This document shows, one piece after another, positions 10,999 to 22,404 of a DNA stretch of 64,000 nucleotides. The translations under genes were made by a program, and so were the position numbers. Under the pieces are notes generated by a model, which saw only the letters and a list, made by a program, of their open reading frames with translations, searched no databases and was not told the DNA's origin. Origin of the DNA: Sphagnum compactum (taxonomy: Eukaryota; Bryophyta; Sphagnopsida; Sphagnales); assembly GCA_965153455.1 (NCBI GenBank), contig OZ234495.1:19898875-19962874 (forward strand), given 5' to 3'. Each line of letters starts with the position of its first letter. Position 1 is the stretch's first letter.

Positions 10999-13900
10999 AT
11001 GGCTCCTTCTATGTGTCCCTTGTCGGTTCGAAATACCCTTTGTCCTCATTGTTCTAGTCTTTACATTTTAGGTAGCATCTTGAAGCATGTCAAGAGTGTT
11101 CACCCTCTTGCTAGCCTTGATCCCCATGCTAGCCAGGCTATTTTTTCTTCGCAAGCGTCCTCCCCTCCTATGTTTTTCCCTAATTTTATTTTTTTTGCTT
11201 CTTGGGGTTGGTTTCAAGCTCAGTCTAGCTCCATTTTGGGGTTGTTTGAATCTCATTTCATGTGCCTTCGTTTGTTTCATAGGATCCCTCGAGCCATCTA
11301 GGACGAGATTAAACAAGTTTTTTGCTTACCCCTTAACCAAATTGCCTAAAACCCGATGGACACATCAACATGGTTCCTATTCCTCTTGTTGCCGCATTGG
11401 TTTTTGCGCTATACTTGAGGTGGTTGTTCATGTCAACAAGAGGTTTCTGCTTGCCTCAGGAGGTTTTTGGTAGGTGACTAGTCTTCCCTTTAAAAAGAGT
11501 CTTCACATGCCTCTTATGCACCCCATTCTCTCCACTCATGGGAAGACTTTTCGACCACTCGTCTTCATTGATGTCTAACTTTAAGGAGAGCCGTGAGTAT
11601 AATCGTGTTATCAAAGTTTTCTAGCCCATGACGCTAACTATTATTTTAGAAAACATTGTTGTTGCCTTGTGCTAGTTACACCTTCCTCCTTCAAACCTTG
11701 TCTTCCACCTATTTTTGATTATCAACTTAAGCACATTTTTGTCCTAAATAGGACTCTGTTTTCCCAAGCCTTAACCATTGTTCCCCATTTATCTTTGGGT
11801 GGGCTTTTTGGGATGGTATATGAGCATCGTTTGGGATGCTTCATACCAGAGGACCCATCCTCAAGCTTTTCGGAATTATTTCAAATTGCAACTGTTGTTG
11901 CTTATGGGGATATCCTTAGGGTGGTGGCCCTAGTGCTGGGGGCTGGCAGATTGTTGGCAATGGCAAAAAACATTGGTGGTCTTCGTCTTATTACCATGGG
12001 CGAGATGTTTTTTCGACTTATTAGTCATTCCATTGTCTTATAATTTAGGGGACCATTTCAGGAGCACCTATCCCCCCACTAATTTGGAGTTTCGACCCTT
12101 AGAGGCTATGAGGCCATCCCTTTTGGCATCTGAACCCTCCTCGACCTACATCCGAATTGGGCCATGATGCAGGTCGACGTGGATAATGTTTTTAATAACG
12201 TTTCCCGAGCTAGTATTTTTAGAAAGTTGTGTGATGCCAGGGGGCCTTTAGCGAACATTGTCCCTTTTATCAAGTTATTTTATGGTGTTCATTCTTCTCT
12301 TTACTACTAACATGGGCGACATGTGGAAAATGTCACCATTATTCAGTCATTTTTAAGCACAAGGTAGGGTGACCCCCTAGGAGGTCCTTTATTCACTTTG
12401 ACCCATTATTGAACTTTCTTAAAGACCATCGCACGAGCCCCCAACTGCATCTTTCCATCCCTAGCGAACGATACCCAAATCGTGGGGCCTTTGAGTGAGA
12501 TTACCCGCACTTTTGATCACCTTTCAACCCAATTAGCCCTAGTTGGGCTTAGGGTCAAAGTGTCAAAGTGCAAGCTTTGGAGTCCATTAGGGATCTCTCT
12601 AGGCATATGGATTCCTCAAGGCTGCACCTTGGTCATAGATGGCTTACGCATTTTAGGTGTGCCAGTGGGTTCTTAGGACTTTGCCACGCATTTTTTGGAT
12701 CAGGCCTTATTTCAAGACATGGTGCATATCGACAATATTCCTCTCCTAGGAGACACCCAAGTTACTTTGGGCATTTTGTCCTCATGTGTAGCTCATCGAC
12801 CTTTTTATCTCACATAGAGAATATTTTTTTCTTCTTCCTTCCTATTTCTTTTGGCAAGTTTCGACGAGAGAGTTATGTAGGTATGTGGGGACATTATGGG
12901 TCTAAGATCGTGGAAGTTTTTTCAAGGCCCTTTAACGAGGTGTCAGGTTCGAACTGATATCCTTTGGTGGCATAGGCCTTCTTTCTATGGAGGATTGTGC
13001 CCCATCTGTTTTTCTAGGGAGTTGGGTTTTGGTGGTTTCATATTTGTGCTCCAGGTTTTGTATTTTTGATAGACCCGTTTTGGAATAGTATGTTTCTTAA
13101 GTTGAGGGGGCCCCCCACCTACTTCAATCTTGTTTATGTGTAGCGCGAGATGGCCTTCTTTTTGCAATTAGGGATATCCACCCTTCTTTTGAATGTTTTG
13201 CAATTATTGGCACCCTAGGTCTACAGGCATCTTTGATGGACTTCCACCATAACACATCCCTTAGGTCTAACTTGGAAGATGACTCCATTTCCTCAGCATC
13301 CAAAGCTCGCATTCGTTCTTGTTCAGGCAAGGGGGCAGGCTATGGTTAGTTGTTAAGCCATCTATCTATTTGTTTCGCATCGCACATTCTACTTTCACCT
13401 CAATGTTGCGTTTTTGTCTCAATTTGATTCAGCCCTCGGCATTTAGTATTTTCACGTGTGAGTGTGCACATGGGTTGGATGCATTTGGCACGCACTTAAT
13501 GCGTTGCCCGTTTGGAGGTCAACAAATAGCCACACATGACGCCATTCGAAACGTCATGTATGTTTTTGCTCAAGAGAATGGGCACATTGTATGGAGAGAA
13601 CGATGGTATGCCCTTACATCAAGAATTTCAGTACAAGCTAATCTTTACATGACCCGAGAGGTCTAGGTCCTCATTGCGCGATGTGGTGGTTATTGACCTG
13701 ACATGGGAAATGGTGGGTTCAAGTGTCATCAGTCGACCAATAGGTGTAACTGCGAAACTTAACACCATTATTAAGATCCGCAAATATAGAGGGCTTCATG
13801 TGGGGCACCAATGACCATGGAGGTGCATAGTGCACCCGAGCATCATATGGGTTGTTTCATTAGGGAGTGCGCCCGTCTTTTCCATGATAGACAATTAGGA

Positions 13901-14115
13901 GGTCATTTATGCTTGTTTTTTTGCATTCAATTTTTCAGGCAGTGTGTTAGTATTGCCCTTTAACGTGCTTTAGCCTTTGCTATAGAAAAGAAAATTGCGT
14001 TAGTGAATGATGCGTGTTCTAGACCTCCCATTAGTATTAGGTTTCATGATTTGCATGCATGTGACATTAGAAGAGCCATGGGTGAAATAGCTTCCTACCA
14101 CAAGAGGGACTAACT
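10999..14115 (+). mobile_element. Decayed non-LTR retrotransposon, possibly R2/NeSL-like
   Basis: Coding traces switch among the three forward frames, with many stops. In order: an N-terminal C2H2-type finger (CPHC...H...H, C-X2-C-X11-H-X4-H, about 11040-11105); reverse transcriptase at about 12165-12680, with DVDNVFNNVSR, GDPLGGPLF and LANDTQIVGP (the FADD/YADD position, now AND); a CX1CX8HX4C finger (CECAHGLDAFGTHLMRC, 13457-13506); and a region with DVVVID followed by KIRKYRGL (about 13700-13790). The order N-terminal finger, RT, CCHC, then a PD-(D/E)XK-like KxxKY block is that of restriction-like-endonuclease non-LTR elements. The RT call is firm. The R2/NeSL placement is inference. Confidence 0.7.
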
Positions 14116-15265
14116 GTTTCCTTTTTTTTTTTTTTTGGGTTCCTTCGGGCTATTCGTCTTTTAGCCTTTCTTTAGCCTTCTTTTTTGTTTCCCTTGTGAT
14201 GGTTTCGACCATTAATCTTTTATTTGATTGTTTATTTACATTGTTACTTACTTTTTCCAATCCCAATGATGATAAACTAGGACTGGAATTAGGTGGGAGA
14301 TTATTAATAGGAACCCATTTGGACGAATCAAACTATCTAGCCAATGAGAAACAAGGAGCAATCATTAAATACGACCTTGACTATGTTTAATAAACTATTC
14401 CATGGTTCTTCCAAACACTATTTGGGATAGAAATTTTCTCTGAACTAGCTATAAGTTGGTAACTTTTTTAATCATTGGTTGGAGGGGTAGTGTAGATACG
14501 CCTATCATCGAACACATTGGTAGATATTTCTCAATTCTTCTCCATTTTGAGTTATTTAAAATGTCATAGGAGTGCCTTCTCAAGCTCTACAAATCATCTA
14601 TGAAATGCAAAGCCAAAGGAACAGTCAAAAAAGAGCAATAAAGAAAATACATTTTTTCGAATTGCAAAACGTGTTTTTTTTCATTCGACCCCTTGTACTT
14701 CATCAATGCATAACTTTCTCATATTGTGTTCAAATTGAGTGATTTAAACTGCTCTGAAATTGCCATCTTAAGCTTTACAAATCATCTTGTAACTCTAAAG
14801 GCAACACAATATTATTTAAGGATTTTTTTTGAGGGGTTCGAAAATAAGCTATGAGCTATTCAATTGAGAATTTTTTAAAAAAATGAACCCTCATTACTTT
14901 TGGGGGGCCGTAACTTTCTCCCCTCTAATCAAATTTGTTCAATTTTTAGTGTGACAAATGCACCAAGAGGAGAGCTCCATCTACTCTTTGGACACCATAA
15001 ACAATGGGGCCCTCCTGTGGAAACAGTGAGCAAACCCTACCTTAAGTGTTTGGACACGGGCCTGTCTACCCTACATGTTTCAGTTGTCATCTAATGGAGG
15101 TAATTTGAAACAGAAATTTTCTGAGGTTTTGTTTTCTTTGTCAGATAATTTCCCACAAGAAATAAATATTTCAGTTCAAAACCCATTCCATTTGAATTGA
15201 TCTGGTGCATACATTTTCTTTAAAAATTATTCAAAAGTCAGTCACAACTTGTATGTGTACAGTAA
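14116..15265. other. Gene-free DNA
   Basis: A T-rich stretch at 14123-14137 follows the retroelement remnant. Nothing else is recognised. Confidence 0.5.
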
Positions 15266-15377
15266 AGTTATCCGCAAAGTCAGGAAAAGATGGCATCGGA
15301 ACCCCCTGTTTGGTCACATAGGGGATGAGATTTCATAAAACAGGGGAAAAAAGTACACTGGGCTTCAACGCGGCATG

Positions 15378-15417
15378 AAACTCAGTTTAGCAACGAATTT
15401 GGTGCTAAACTGAGTTT
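15378..15417. repeat. Perfect 15-bp stem hairpin
   Basis: AAACTCAGTTTAGCA (15378-15392) pairs fully with TGCTAAACTGAGTTT (15403-15417) across a 10-base loop. It has no T-run typical of a terminator. Confidence 0.9.
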
Positions 15418-15449
15418 GCCCTGTCCTTTCTTTTCATGAACGCCTTCAA

Positions 15450-15488
15450 CCAATCGCTGCTCCTGCTATGTGAACTGTAGCTATAAAT
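15450..15488 (+). promoter_or_regulatory. Promoter-like CCAAT and TATA boxes
   Basis: CCAAT at 15450-15454 and TATAAAT at 15482-15488 are spaced as in a plant core promoter. The next convincing coding sequence is about 1.4 kb downstream, and AATAAAA follows at about 15544-15550. It may therefore be a relic promoter, for example from an LTR-like element. Confidence 0.3.
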
Positions 15489-16376
15489 GGTCTCGCGCCT
15501 CGTGCATTTAATGCTGAGTCTCAGTATTTCATACCCTTATTTTAATAAAATTTCATTACTTTGCGGACAACAGCCAGGAAGGGGTGAAGCATCAAATGAG
15601 GGGTGCAACTCAGGTCCAAGAGGGCATGACTTTCCGGATAACTCTAGTAAATCATGAGCTTTTTGTTGAGTATTATAACTTAACATTTCTAGATTTTTAA
15701 CCTGGAAAATAAAATATGTTAAAATATTAAATCTTGCTTCACCCCTTCTCCTCCCCTGCCCCCACCCAAAGTCTTACAATTTGATGTCTCCTTTGCAAAC
15801 CTAACAAAATCAAAAGAAGAACAATAATGAACATAATGATAAATTTCTACAATGTATGGGGAGAACCACATGGCAAAGGATGCAACTAGAATCCAAATTT
15901 CCCGTTTTTTTTAATCAGTCAAAATCCTAGACAAAAACGATTAGTAGTTTCGAAAAACTTCCTATCTCTTGAAATTCTGGTAGGGAATAAGTATAGTTGT
16001 TGCATGAAAAAAATTGTGTGGTTAATTTCATTAACATCATGTTTTATGATCAATTTCACTACCTTAAGTTCCAAGATGTATATCAAGTTTTTTGGGCAAA
16101 GGGGCTCAGTCAGCTAGCATGTAAGTAACTGCGGGTTCTCCTGGTACATTGCCTCCAGTGCTCTGAAAGCTGTGCATTGTTTCAGGGTCACAACACTCTT
16201 CCAGTGAAGCCGCTGGATCTGACTTCTGTACTCATCCAAGATTTGCAGTGCAGGCTCACATATTGAGCGCTGGTGGAGATGCTCTTAGCATGAAAGTACA
16301 TGCATGTAAATGGCCAATATGTAGATTGTGGCCAATGCGTGATTAGTTGGTACAATAGGGGCAAAAGGGTTGTCCA

Positions 16377-16410
16377 TAGGTAGGTAGGTAGATACGTAGG
16401 TAGACCCTTT
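16377..16410. repeat. TAGG tetranucleotide tract
   Basis: Short run of TAGG/TACG units (TAGGTAGGTAGATACGTAGG). It is one of several such tracts in the window. Confidence 0.8.
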
Positions 16411-16586
16411 GTTAATTGGTGCGAGCAAAATACAAAAACAAGTGTTTCTGGGCCACATCTCATCCAGCTGGCTGCTGTTGTGGCAGGTTTTGGGAATGCC
16501 ACGCTGGTGAATAGGTGATGTGGCGACCTCCTTTTCACATGATGTACCTACCTCTGTAGTGCGGTTTGACCACGTGTCGATCTCTC

Positions 16587-16660
16587 GTGCCATCTCTGTC
16601 TCCTCTCTCTCTCCCTGTCTCTCGCGCGCGCTCTCTCTCTCTCTTCTCTCTCTCGCCGCG
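16587..16660 (+). promoter_or_regulatory. CT-rich 5' leader of the Lys/Glu-rich gene
   Basis: A dense (CT)n / (TCTCTC) block interrupted by GCGCGCG lies about 290-350 bases before the ATG at 16943. Pyrimidine-rich blocks like this are common in plant core promoters and 5' UTRs. I could not fix the transcription start. Confidence 0.45.
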
Positions 16661-16942
16661 ACGCACACACAGAAGCGCAAGAAGTTGGCAGAAATGGAAA
16701 AGTAGCAGCGTGAATTGGTCTTCACAAATCTCATGCACATTGACGCGTGGTCTCGAAACATCAAATTTTGCAGCAGTCGCATCGCAAAGTCTTTTAAAGT
16801 CTTTTGTGGAGTTTTCTGGTGGATCCGCATTTTGGTCTGTGTGCAGTCTGGCTGTTTGTTTCTGTGTGCGGTCATCCGAGTTTTCAGAGACGGAGCTATA
16901 CGATTTGGGTCGGGAGTTTTGCTCTGAAACAGTCTTGTGGAA

Positions 16943-18311
16943 ATGCCGACAATTGGAGAAGAAGAAGTCGTGGTCATGAAGAAGCAGCCAGACAACAAAA
17001 GAGGTGAAGAAGAATTAGAGGAGCTGCCAGACCATGATGTGGAAGTCACCTCGCTGAATGAAGATGTGGTGTTGCCCACACCATCCTTTTGGAAGGACTC
17101 AGACAAAAATGAGAACCCGTTTGGGGTTTTGGAGTCTGCACCATCTGATCTTAGCAGGGAAGCAGCAGTAACAGATTCAACCACAATGCCAGGCAACAAA
17201 GGAGGTGAAGAAGAAGAAGAAGAAGAAGAAGAAGAAGAGGAGGAGGAGGAGGTCCAGCTGCCCGATCATGATGTGGAAGTCACCTCATTGAATGAAGATG
17301 TGGTGTTGCCCACACCATCCTTATTGGAGGGCTCAGACCAAAATGAGAACCCGTTTGGGGTTCTGGAGTCTGCACCATCTGATCTTAGCAGGGAAGCAAC
17401 AGCACCAGAATCAACCACAAATTTGCCTCTGGAAGAAGAACATGAGGAGCAGGCAAGCAAGCAATCGTCAAATCAACTGCACCCATTTTTTGAAGCTCTC
17501 CACACATTTGTTTGCAAGTTTGAGCTTCTTTGCAATGTTTCCTTGCAAAGCATTCTTCACCAGTTTCATGTGCAAGGAAAGATCTGATCTGCTCATGAGT
17601 GAGGAATTCTCTGATTTCAACCAAGTTTGTGCTGTGCAGGAGGAGAGTGGTAAGAAGCTCGAGGATTTGAATGAAGTGGAGAAGGAAGGTGGGGAGGTGG
17701 AGAAGAAGCACGAGGAGTTGGATGAAGTTGAGAAGGAAAGTGGGAAGGTGGAGAAGAAGCACAAGGATGAGGAGAGGGACAAAAGGGCTGGTGAGGAAGA
17801 AGAAGACATTGGGGAAGGGAAGAAGAAAGAGAACAAACATAAAGACATCAAGGAGCGGTCAGAAAAGGAAGTGGTTGAAGATGAGGTGGATGGTAACAAG
17901 GAAGTGAAATCTATAGAGAGGAGGGAGAAGAGGGAAGCTGTGGAAGAGGAGCAGGAGGTGAATGGCAAGAAAGAGAAGAAGCACAAGGATATCAAGGAAA
18001 AGAAGCTGATTGTGGATGAAGAGGAAGAAGGGGAAGATGCAAAGCAGAAGAAACACAAGGAGAAGAAGGCGAAGGAAGTTTTGATTGAAGGTGAGGATGT
18101 GAAGAAGGAAAAGAAGGAGAAAGAGGAGACCACTGTTGAAGACAAGAAAGATGGGAAGATCACAAAGGAGAAGAAAGAGAAGAAAGACAAGGAGAAGTTT
18201 GAAGAAGATGGGGAGGTGAAGAAGGAAAAGGAAGAGAAGGAGAAAAAAGAGAAGATTGTTGAAGGTGAAGTTGTGGAGGAGGAGGAAGAGAAGAAAAAGA
18301 AGAAAGAATAG
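16943..18311 (+). CDS. Lys/Glu-rich low-complexity protein, two exons
   Basis: Exon 1 is 16943-17452 (170 codons) and exon 2 is 17640-18311, ending TAG, for a predicted 393 residues. I chose ATG 16943 (MPTIGEEEVVV) because the frame upstream has no earlier ATG. The exons are in different frames and join cleanly in phase 0 through a GC-AG intron (CAG|gcaagc ... gtgctgtgcag|GAG). Exon 1 contains an acidic duplicated module (LPDHDVEVTSLNEDVVLPTP, twice) separated by a poly-Glu run. Exon 2 is almost entirely charged K/E sequence with recurring KKEKK and KHKD/KHKE units, predicted disordered or single-helix coiled. No membrane segment or catalytic motif is visible. The function is not recognised; low-complexity K/E proteins often bind nucleic acid or cytoskeleton, but that is only a possibility. 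Steady codon structure and the exon join make it a probable real gene. Confidence 0.65.
17027..17405 (+). repeat. Internal duplication within exon 1 of the Lys/Glu-rich gene
   Basis: About 150 bases at roughly 17027-17175 recur at roughly 17260-17405, nearly identical. Both encode LPDHDVEVTSLNEDVVLPTP, then NENPFGVLESAPSDLSREA. The spacer is a GAA/GAG tract (17207-17250) encoding poly-Glu, so replication slippage or unequal exchange at the tract is a likely cause. Confidence 0.9.
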
Positions 18312-18395
18312 AAGAAGTCAACTAGGGGAGGATCAATGATGCTCGGAAGAGGAATTTTTTTCTTGGCAACTGCAAAGAGATTGGAATGAGAGAGA

Positions 18396-18480
18396 GGGAT
18401 CTAAATTCATTCCTTGACATCTCAATGATGAAAGACAGGGATCTAAATTCATTCCTTGACATCTCAATGATGAAAGACAG
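18396..18480. repeat. 42-bp tandem duplication in the 3' flank
   Basis: GGGATCTAAATTCATTCCTT and the following bases to GAAAGACA appear twice in direct succession at 18396 and 18438. They lie about 85 bases after the stop of the Lys/Glu-rich gene, so probably in its 3' UTR. Confidence 0.92.
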
Positions 18481-19543
18481 TACCTATATACAAACCTAGA
18501 GAGAGAAAGAGTGTGTGTTATGGCCCTCAAACATGACCTGCTCATCAGCATGACAACAATGTCCAGACTTGCTGCACAGAGTGCCTCCACTTGCTGTGCT
18601 CTTTCAACATCAGAACTGAAATGGGTTATAGCAACAACTCAACAAAATGGTAGATTACACAGTGAAGAGAACAAACATTCCAAGTGAAGCACATAAAGAT
18701 GATGTGATGCAGACTCGAGCATGTGTGGCTAGATGCAATCTATGTAGATTTTCCTTTCAGAGTACATAGGATAAAACACAGTCAGAGTTTCCTGAATACA
18801 AGTACTAATCTCCTGGTCCTTCTCCTAAACCATAATCAAGCTAGAAATTTGACCAGAAGATATGTAGCTAGAGTGTATCAACTTTCTCATTTCTGTTGGA
18901 AACATTGTTTAATACAGTTAGACAGACTGATTTGTTCTGGAATTGCATGCAACATTGGAGTCTTGCAAAATTATGTCCTTTAGTTTCTTCCAACACTTTG
19001 TGCACATTTACAGTGATGCTTCTTCTATGAGTCAGCATGTACAAAGAGAACAGAGAATTTTCCTGGAGTGATCCAACATGCTGGACTTTATTCTTCGTCT
19101 TTTTGATGCTGGTAACAACTAGAGGTTTTGTCCTCCATGTTGACAGCTGAAGTAGTAGTTCCTGCTTTTGCAAACTTCACACCTGGTCATTTTCTGTGAT
19201 GGGCAAGGCCAGCAATTTAGAGTTTGCAACTTTTACCAGCCATGCACGGAATGCACACACTCCTATCGCACAAAGAACCATTTGTGATTGAACAGAATGA
19301 CAGACACCATAAAACAGGGCAAAACTGTGCGGAACTGCTTTGTCCATGTCACAGATGGGTTGTTAATATTATCAGATGTGCTAGGTAGATTGGTTTTTTG
19401 GGCATAATTCCTATCCACAAGAGAAAACAACATTCACTCACCCCTGATGAGATATAAAATGTCCCTGATTTGGCAAGAATTATATACCCGGAATGGTAGA
19501 GCGCTCTGAATCCTTGGCTTGGGATGAATAGTTCTGTTGTTTT
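18481..19543. other. Intergenic region between convergent genes
   Basis: It separates the 3' ends of the + strand Lys/Glu-rich gene and the - strand membrane-protein gene. No coding region is recognised and no clear poly(A) signal could be assigned. Confidence 0.5.
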
Positions 19544-20965
19544 TCACCTTCTGGAGTTGTGTCTACCACAGCCTGTCTCACCCACAAAGTACCTTAGGAC
19601 TGACTTCTGTAAGGATATTTGGTCAAGTGAATCCTGCATCATGCTTTGACGTTTTGCAGCAAACAAATCCAGGTTTTGGAATTTGGGTGGAATAATGTTT
19701 GATGGTAGCAAAACCTCGCACAAAATTCATAATATGTCTGGCCAAAATACAGTTCTGGAGATCTGCTAAATGGAAGTTACATGTTACTTGAAAATACATG
19801 TTTTCCCTTACATCTGATGAGTTCGCTGTTGCAGCCAGATCAGTTGGAAGGTTGAGCAAGACAGCTACGCCCACCAGTACTCCTCCTACCAGTCCAATTA
19901 GACCCACAGTAATATTTCCCCCTGCTTGCTCCTGCCCAGGATTCACATGTCAACCAGAGGCAAAGTGTTAATGTTTGACAACCTTGCTGCAATTCCTTGA
20001 TAATTGAAAGAGAGAAATGGCCAGCACCCACCACTGCAGGCACAGCTGCTGATTGTGGAGGAAGAGACTTAGTATACTCATCAGACACTTTTGGAATTGT
20101 GTTTGGAGTAGGTGACAGAGTCTCAGAAGCTGGAAGAGACTGCTCTGGAACATCATTTGTAGCCGAGGATGAGGGGGATGCTGTCTCAGTAACAGCAGAG
20201 GACGTTGAGGGAGGTGGAGCGGATTCTTCATCCTGAGCACCTGGCAGGGAAAGAGACTCCTCTTCAGAGATCACAGTGGGTAATGTGGGTAGTGCTTCTT
20301 CAGATGAGGATGATGGGAGTTCCTGATTGACAGAACCAGGTGGTGGTGAAGGGAGGTCAAATTCCTTAACAGCAGGAGTAGCTGATGAGGTCCTATGCCT
20401 CTCAATTTGCTCCAACATCTCTAGCCTCATCCTTTGTGACTCTGCAAGATCCAAGGAGAAGGAGAATTTTCTGTGAATAAGATTTTCATTCATACTTAAA
20501 AGGCCCTAGATACTAGTCAAAAGGTTGCACGCACTCTTGAACTGTTGTGACTAGCACTAGGCAGTTGCCCAAATCACCCTGTTGCTACCCACAAGCCATT
20601 AGGTTAAATTGCCATAAACACAATCAATGAAATCTTCCTCTCCAAATTGGATGCAAGAGGAATGGGTTTCGAATTACTGCACCATTCAACAACTCAGTAT
20701 CTGCAGAAGCCGAGGATGCAACAACCACTTGTGCCAATACAGCAATCAGCCCTGACACAGCTTGCCTTCTCAGCCTATTCTTGCTCCCAACTCCATCTTC
20801 ATCTCCAGAGGACTCTGATGAGTTGAAAGAGGCTCTGGTAACACCAACAGAAGTAAATTTGCCTCTTCCCCCACATCCCACCTCAACTCTCCTACCGACT
20901 GCAGGCTTTGAGAGATGCCCTAGACAACAATGCACAGACATCGAGGTACAAGAGAGCAGACCCAT
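19544..20965 (-). CDS. Pro/Ser-rich single-pass protein with plastid-like N-terminus
   Basis: Four-exon model: 20965-about 20683, 20441-20032, 19931-19812, 19606-19544 (TGA). Exons 2-3 and 3-4 join in phase 0 at good GT/AG sites; the exon 1 donor could also be at 20678. The start is the first ATG (MGLLSCTSMSV); the frame is open upstream without an ATG. The N-terminus is rich in Ser, Arg and Gly and poor in acids, like a transit peptide. RRQAVSGLIAVLAQVVV then ASSASA follows, resembling a twin-Arg thylakoid-transfer segment ending in AxA. The middle is a Pro/Ser/Glu-rich disordered region of about 130 residues. Exon 3 encodes a glycine-rich membrane helix (NITVGLIGLVGGVLVGVAVL). The layout recalls proline-rich thylakoid membrane proteins such as MPH1, but I cannot confirm homology. 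Location in the plastid is inference. Confidence 0.6.
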
Positions 20966-22404
20966 CTCTAGTACAACTATCCAAGTCAATCCCTTGAGCT
21001 TCAAAGTTTCAGTAACATGCTAACTTAGCCCCTCCCACTTTCTTTATTCACATAACTTCTGCCTCCAGAACCTGTAGTACATCCTCAGCAACATGATCCT
21101 AAACCCACAACCATGGATGATGGAACCAAGTGAGAGAAAATACCAAAACCTAGTACAGCACCCAGGACAGTACTGGGGTTTGTACTATAAGTTTGCCCCT
21201 CCTCCCACTTTCACTGTCATAACATTCTCTTTAAGATTCCAGAGCAAGCCTCCATTGAAAGCAAGTGGCCAAAAGTTGGGGTGGGCTCCACCATCTCTTA
21301 TTGTGGACTTGTCTTGGATGCAAGTTCAACTAGCAAGCTCCCCAGACCTTCCAATCACAGAAAACAGACAAAAAGTGACAATGCAATCTACACAAAAAAA
21401 AACCCAATCCAAAATCACAACAACTTACATGAGAGCGGACCCCATGGGTTGATCCAAATAGTCAAATATAGTGCTGCACACTGGACCCACTTCACCCACT
21501 TTAGAAAAGTTGTGAGCAAAAAGCTCTTATACCTTCCAACCCTAATAGTAAAGGTGTAAATGTTTACCTCTCTCATCCTCCAACAGAAAGGCAATTTTAG
21601 ATGCTCAAAACTTTCAAAAATTCACCAAACTTTTGCAAACATTTGTTCCTTGTGCACAAATAGCATGTCACCCATCTTCAGTCCTTCCATTCTTAATAGA
21701 GGCTCTTGCAAGCCCTATTGTATTAACTTAGTTGCTGCATTCAACATGACAACAGTCCAGCAATTTTACACACTGAACTCCAGCGATTCAGAGTCTCTGA
21801 CAAGCTGAAAATGTGGTTTTTCCTCATGTCATAAGCGACTGCACAATCTCTCTTTGAAACTTCCTCACAAGCACCTAATCATTGAAGAAACTTTCATTTC
21901 GGTAGAACTGCTATTCACAAACTTGGATGGGAAACAAAACACAAGCACGAGCATTCTTTATAGAAGCAAGTTGAAACAATATGAAGGAAAATCTCCTTGC
22001 TTGGATTCAAACTCACGTTCAGAAGGACTCTTCTGCCTATCTCTATATCTCCCAAATTTCTCCACTTTATTATGACAAACATCTCACCCTAACCCTAAAC
22101 CTGGGACCTCATCATATCACTACGATTTCTACACAACCTGTCGAAGGAAACATAAATGAACAAAAAGGAGTAAAAATCCCATAACTACCCTGTAGTAACA
22201 AAGTTCTTTTGTTTCTGAAAGAAGTGCATCCTGAGCCACTTGCTTATTTACGAAAACTCAGTACAGAAAAACTCTGGCACAAACCTACTAAACAGATCCT
22301 GGAAGAATAGATGCAGATTGTCATCAGATGGTCAGACGAGGGTGTTTCCATCAATGTCTGCTAATCAGCATTCAATGCTTTATGCATAAAAACATTGTAG
22401 CTAC
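20966..22404. other. Intergenic region between two minus-strand genes
   Basis: Contains the probable promoter/leader of the Pro/Ser-rich gene and the 3' flank of the TPX2 gene. Two short telomere-like CCCTAA units at about 22085-22099 are too few to matter. No gene is recognised. Confidence 0.5.

Larger units (their letters stand above)
15271..15567. repeat. Possible MITE-like inverted-repeat unit
   Basis: TCCGCAAAGT (15271-15280) is perfectly inverted as ACTTTGCGGA (15558-15567), bounding about 297 bp. Inside is a perfect 15-bp stem hairpin and a CCAAT/TATA-like arrangement. No target-site duplication is clear, so the element could instead be a chance inverted repeat around a promoter. Confidence 0.35.

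Noticed and set aside
16285-17199. 304-codon minus-strand open frame
   Set aside because: It lies antisense to the 5' leader and exon 1 of the Lys/Glu-rich gene. Its composition is the shadow of (CT)n and acidic codons, with no domain.
17468-18190. 240-codon minus-strand Ser/Phe-rich frame
   Set aside because: Exact complement of the K/E-rich exon 2; Ser/Phe/Leu repeats are what AAG/GAG runs give when read antisense.
22085-22101. Telomere repeat (CCCTAA)
   Set aside because: Only about two units; far too short for an interstitial telomere array.
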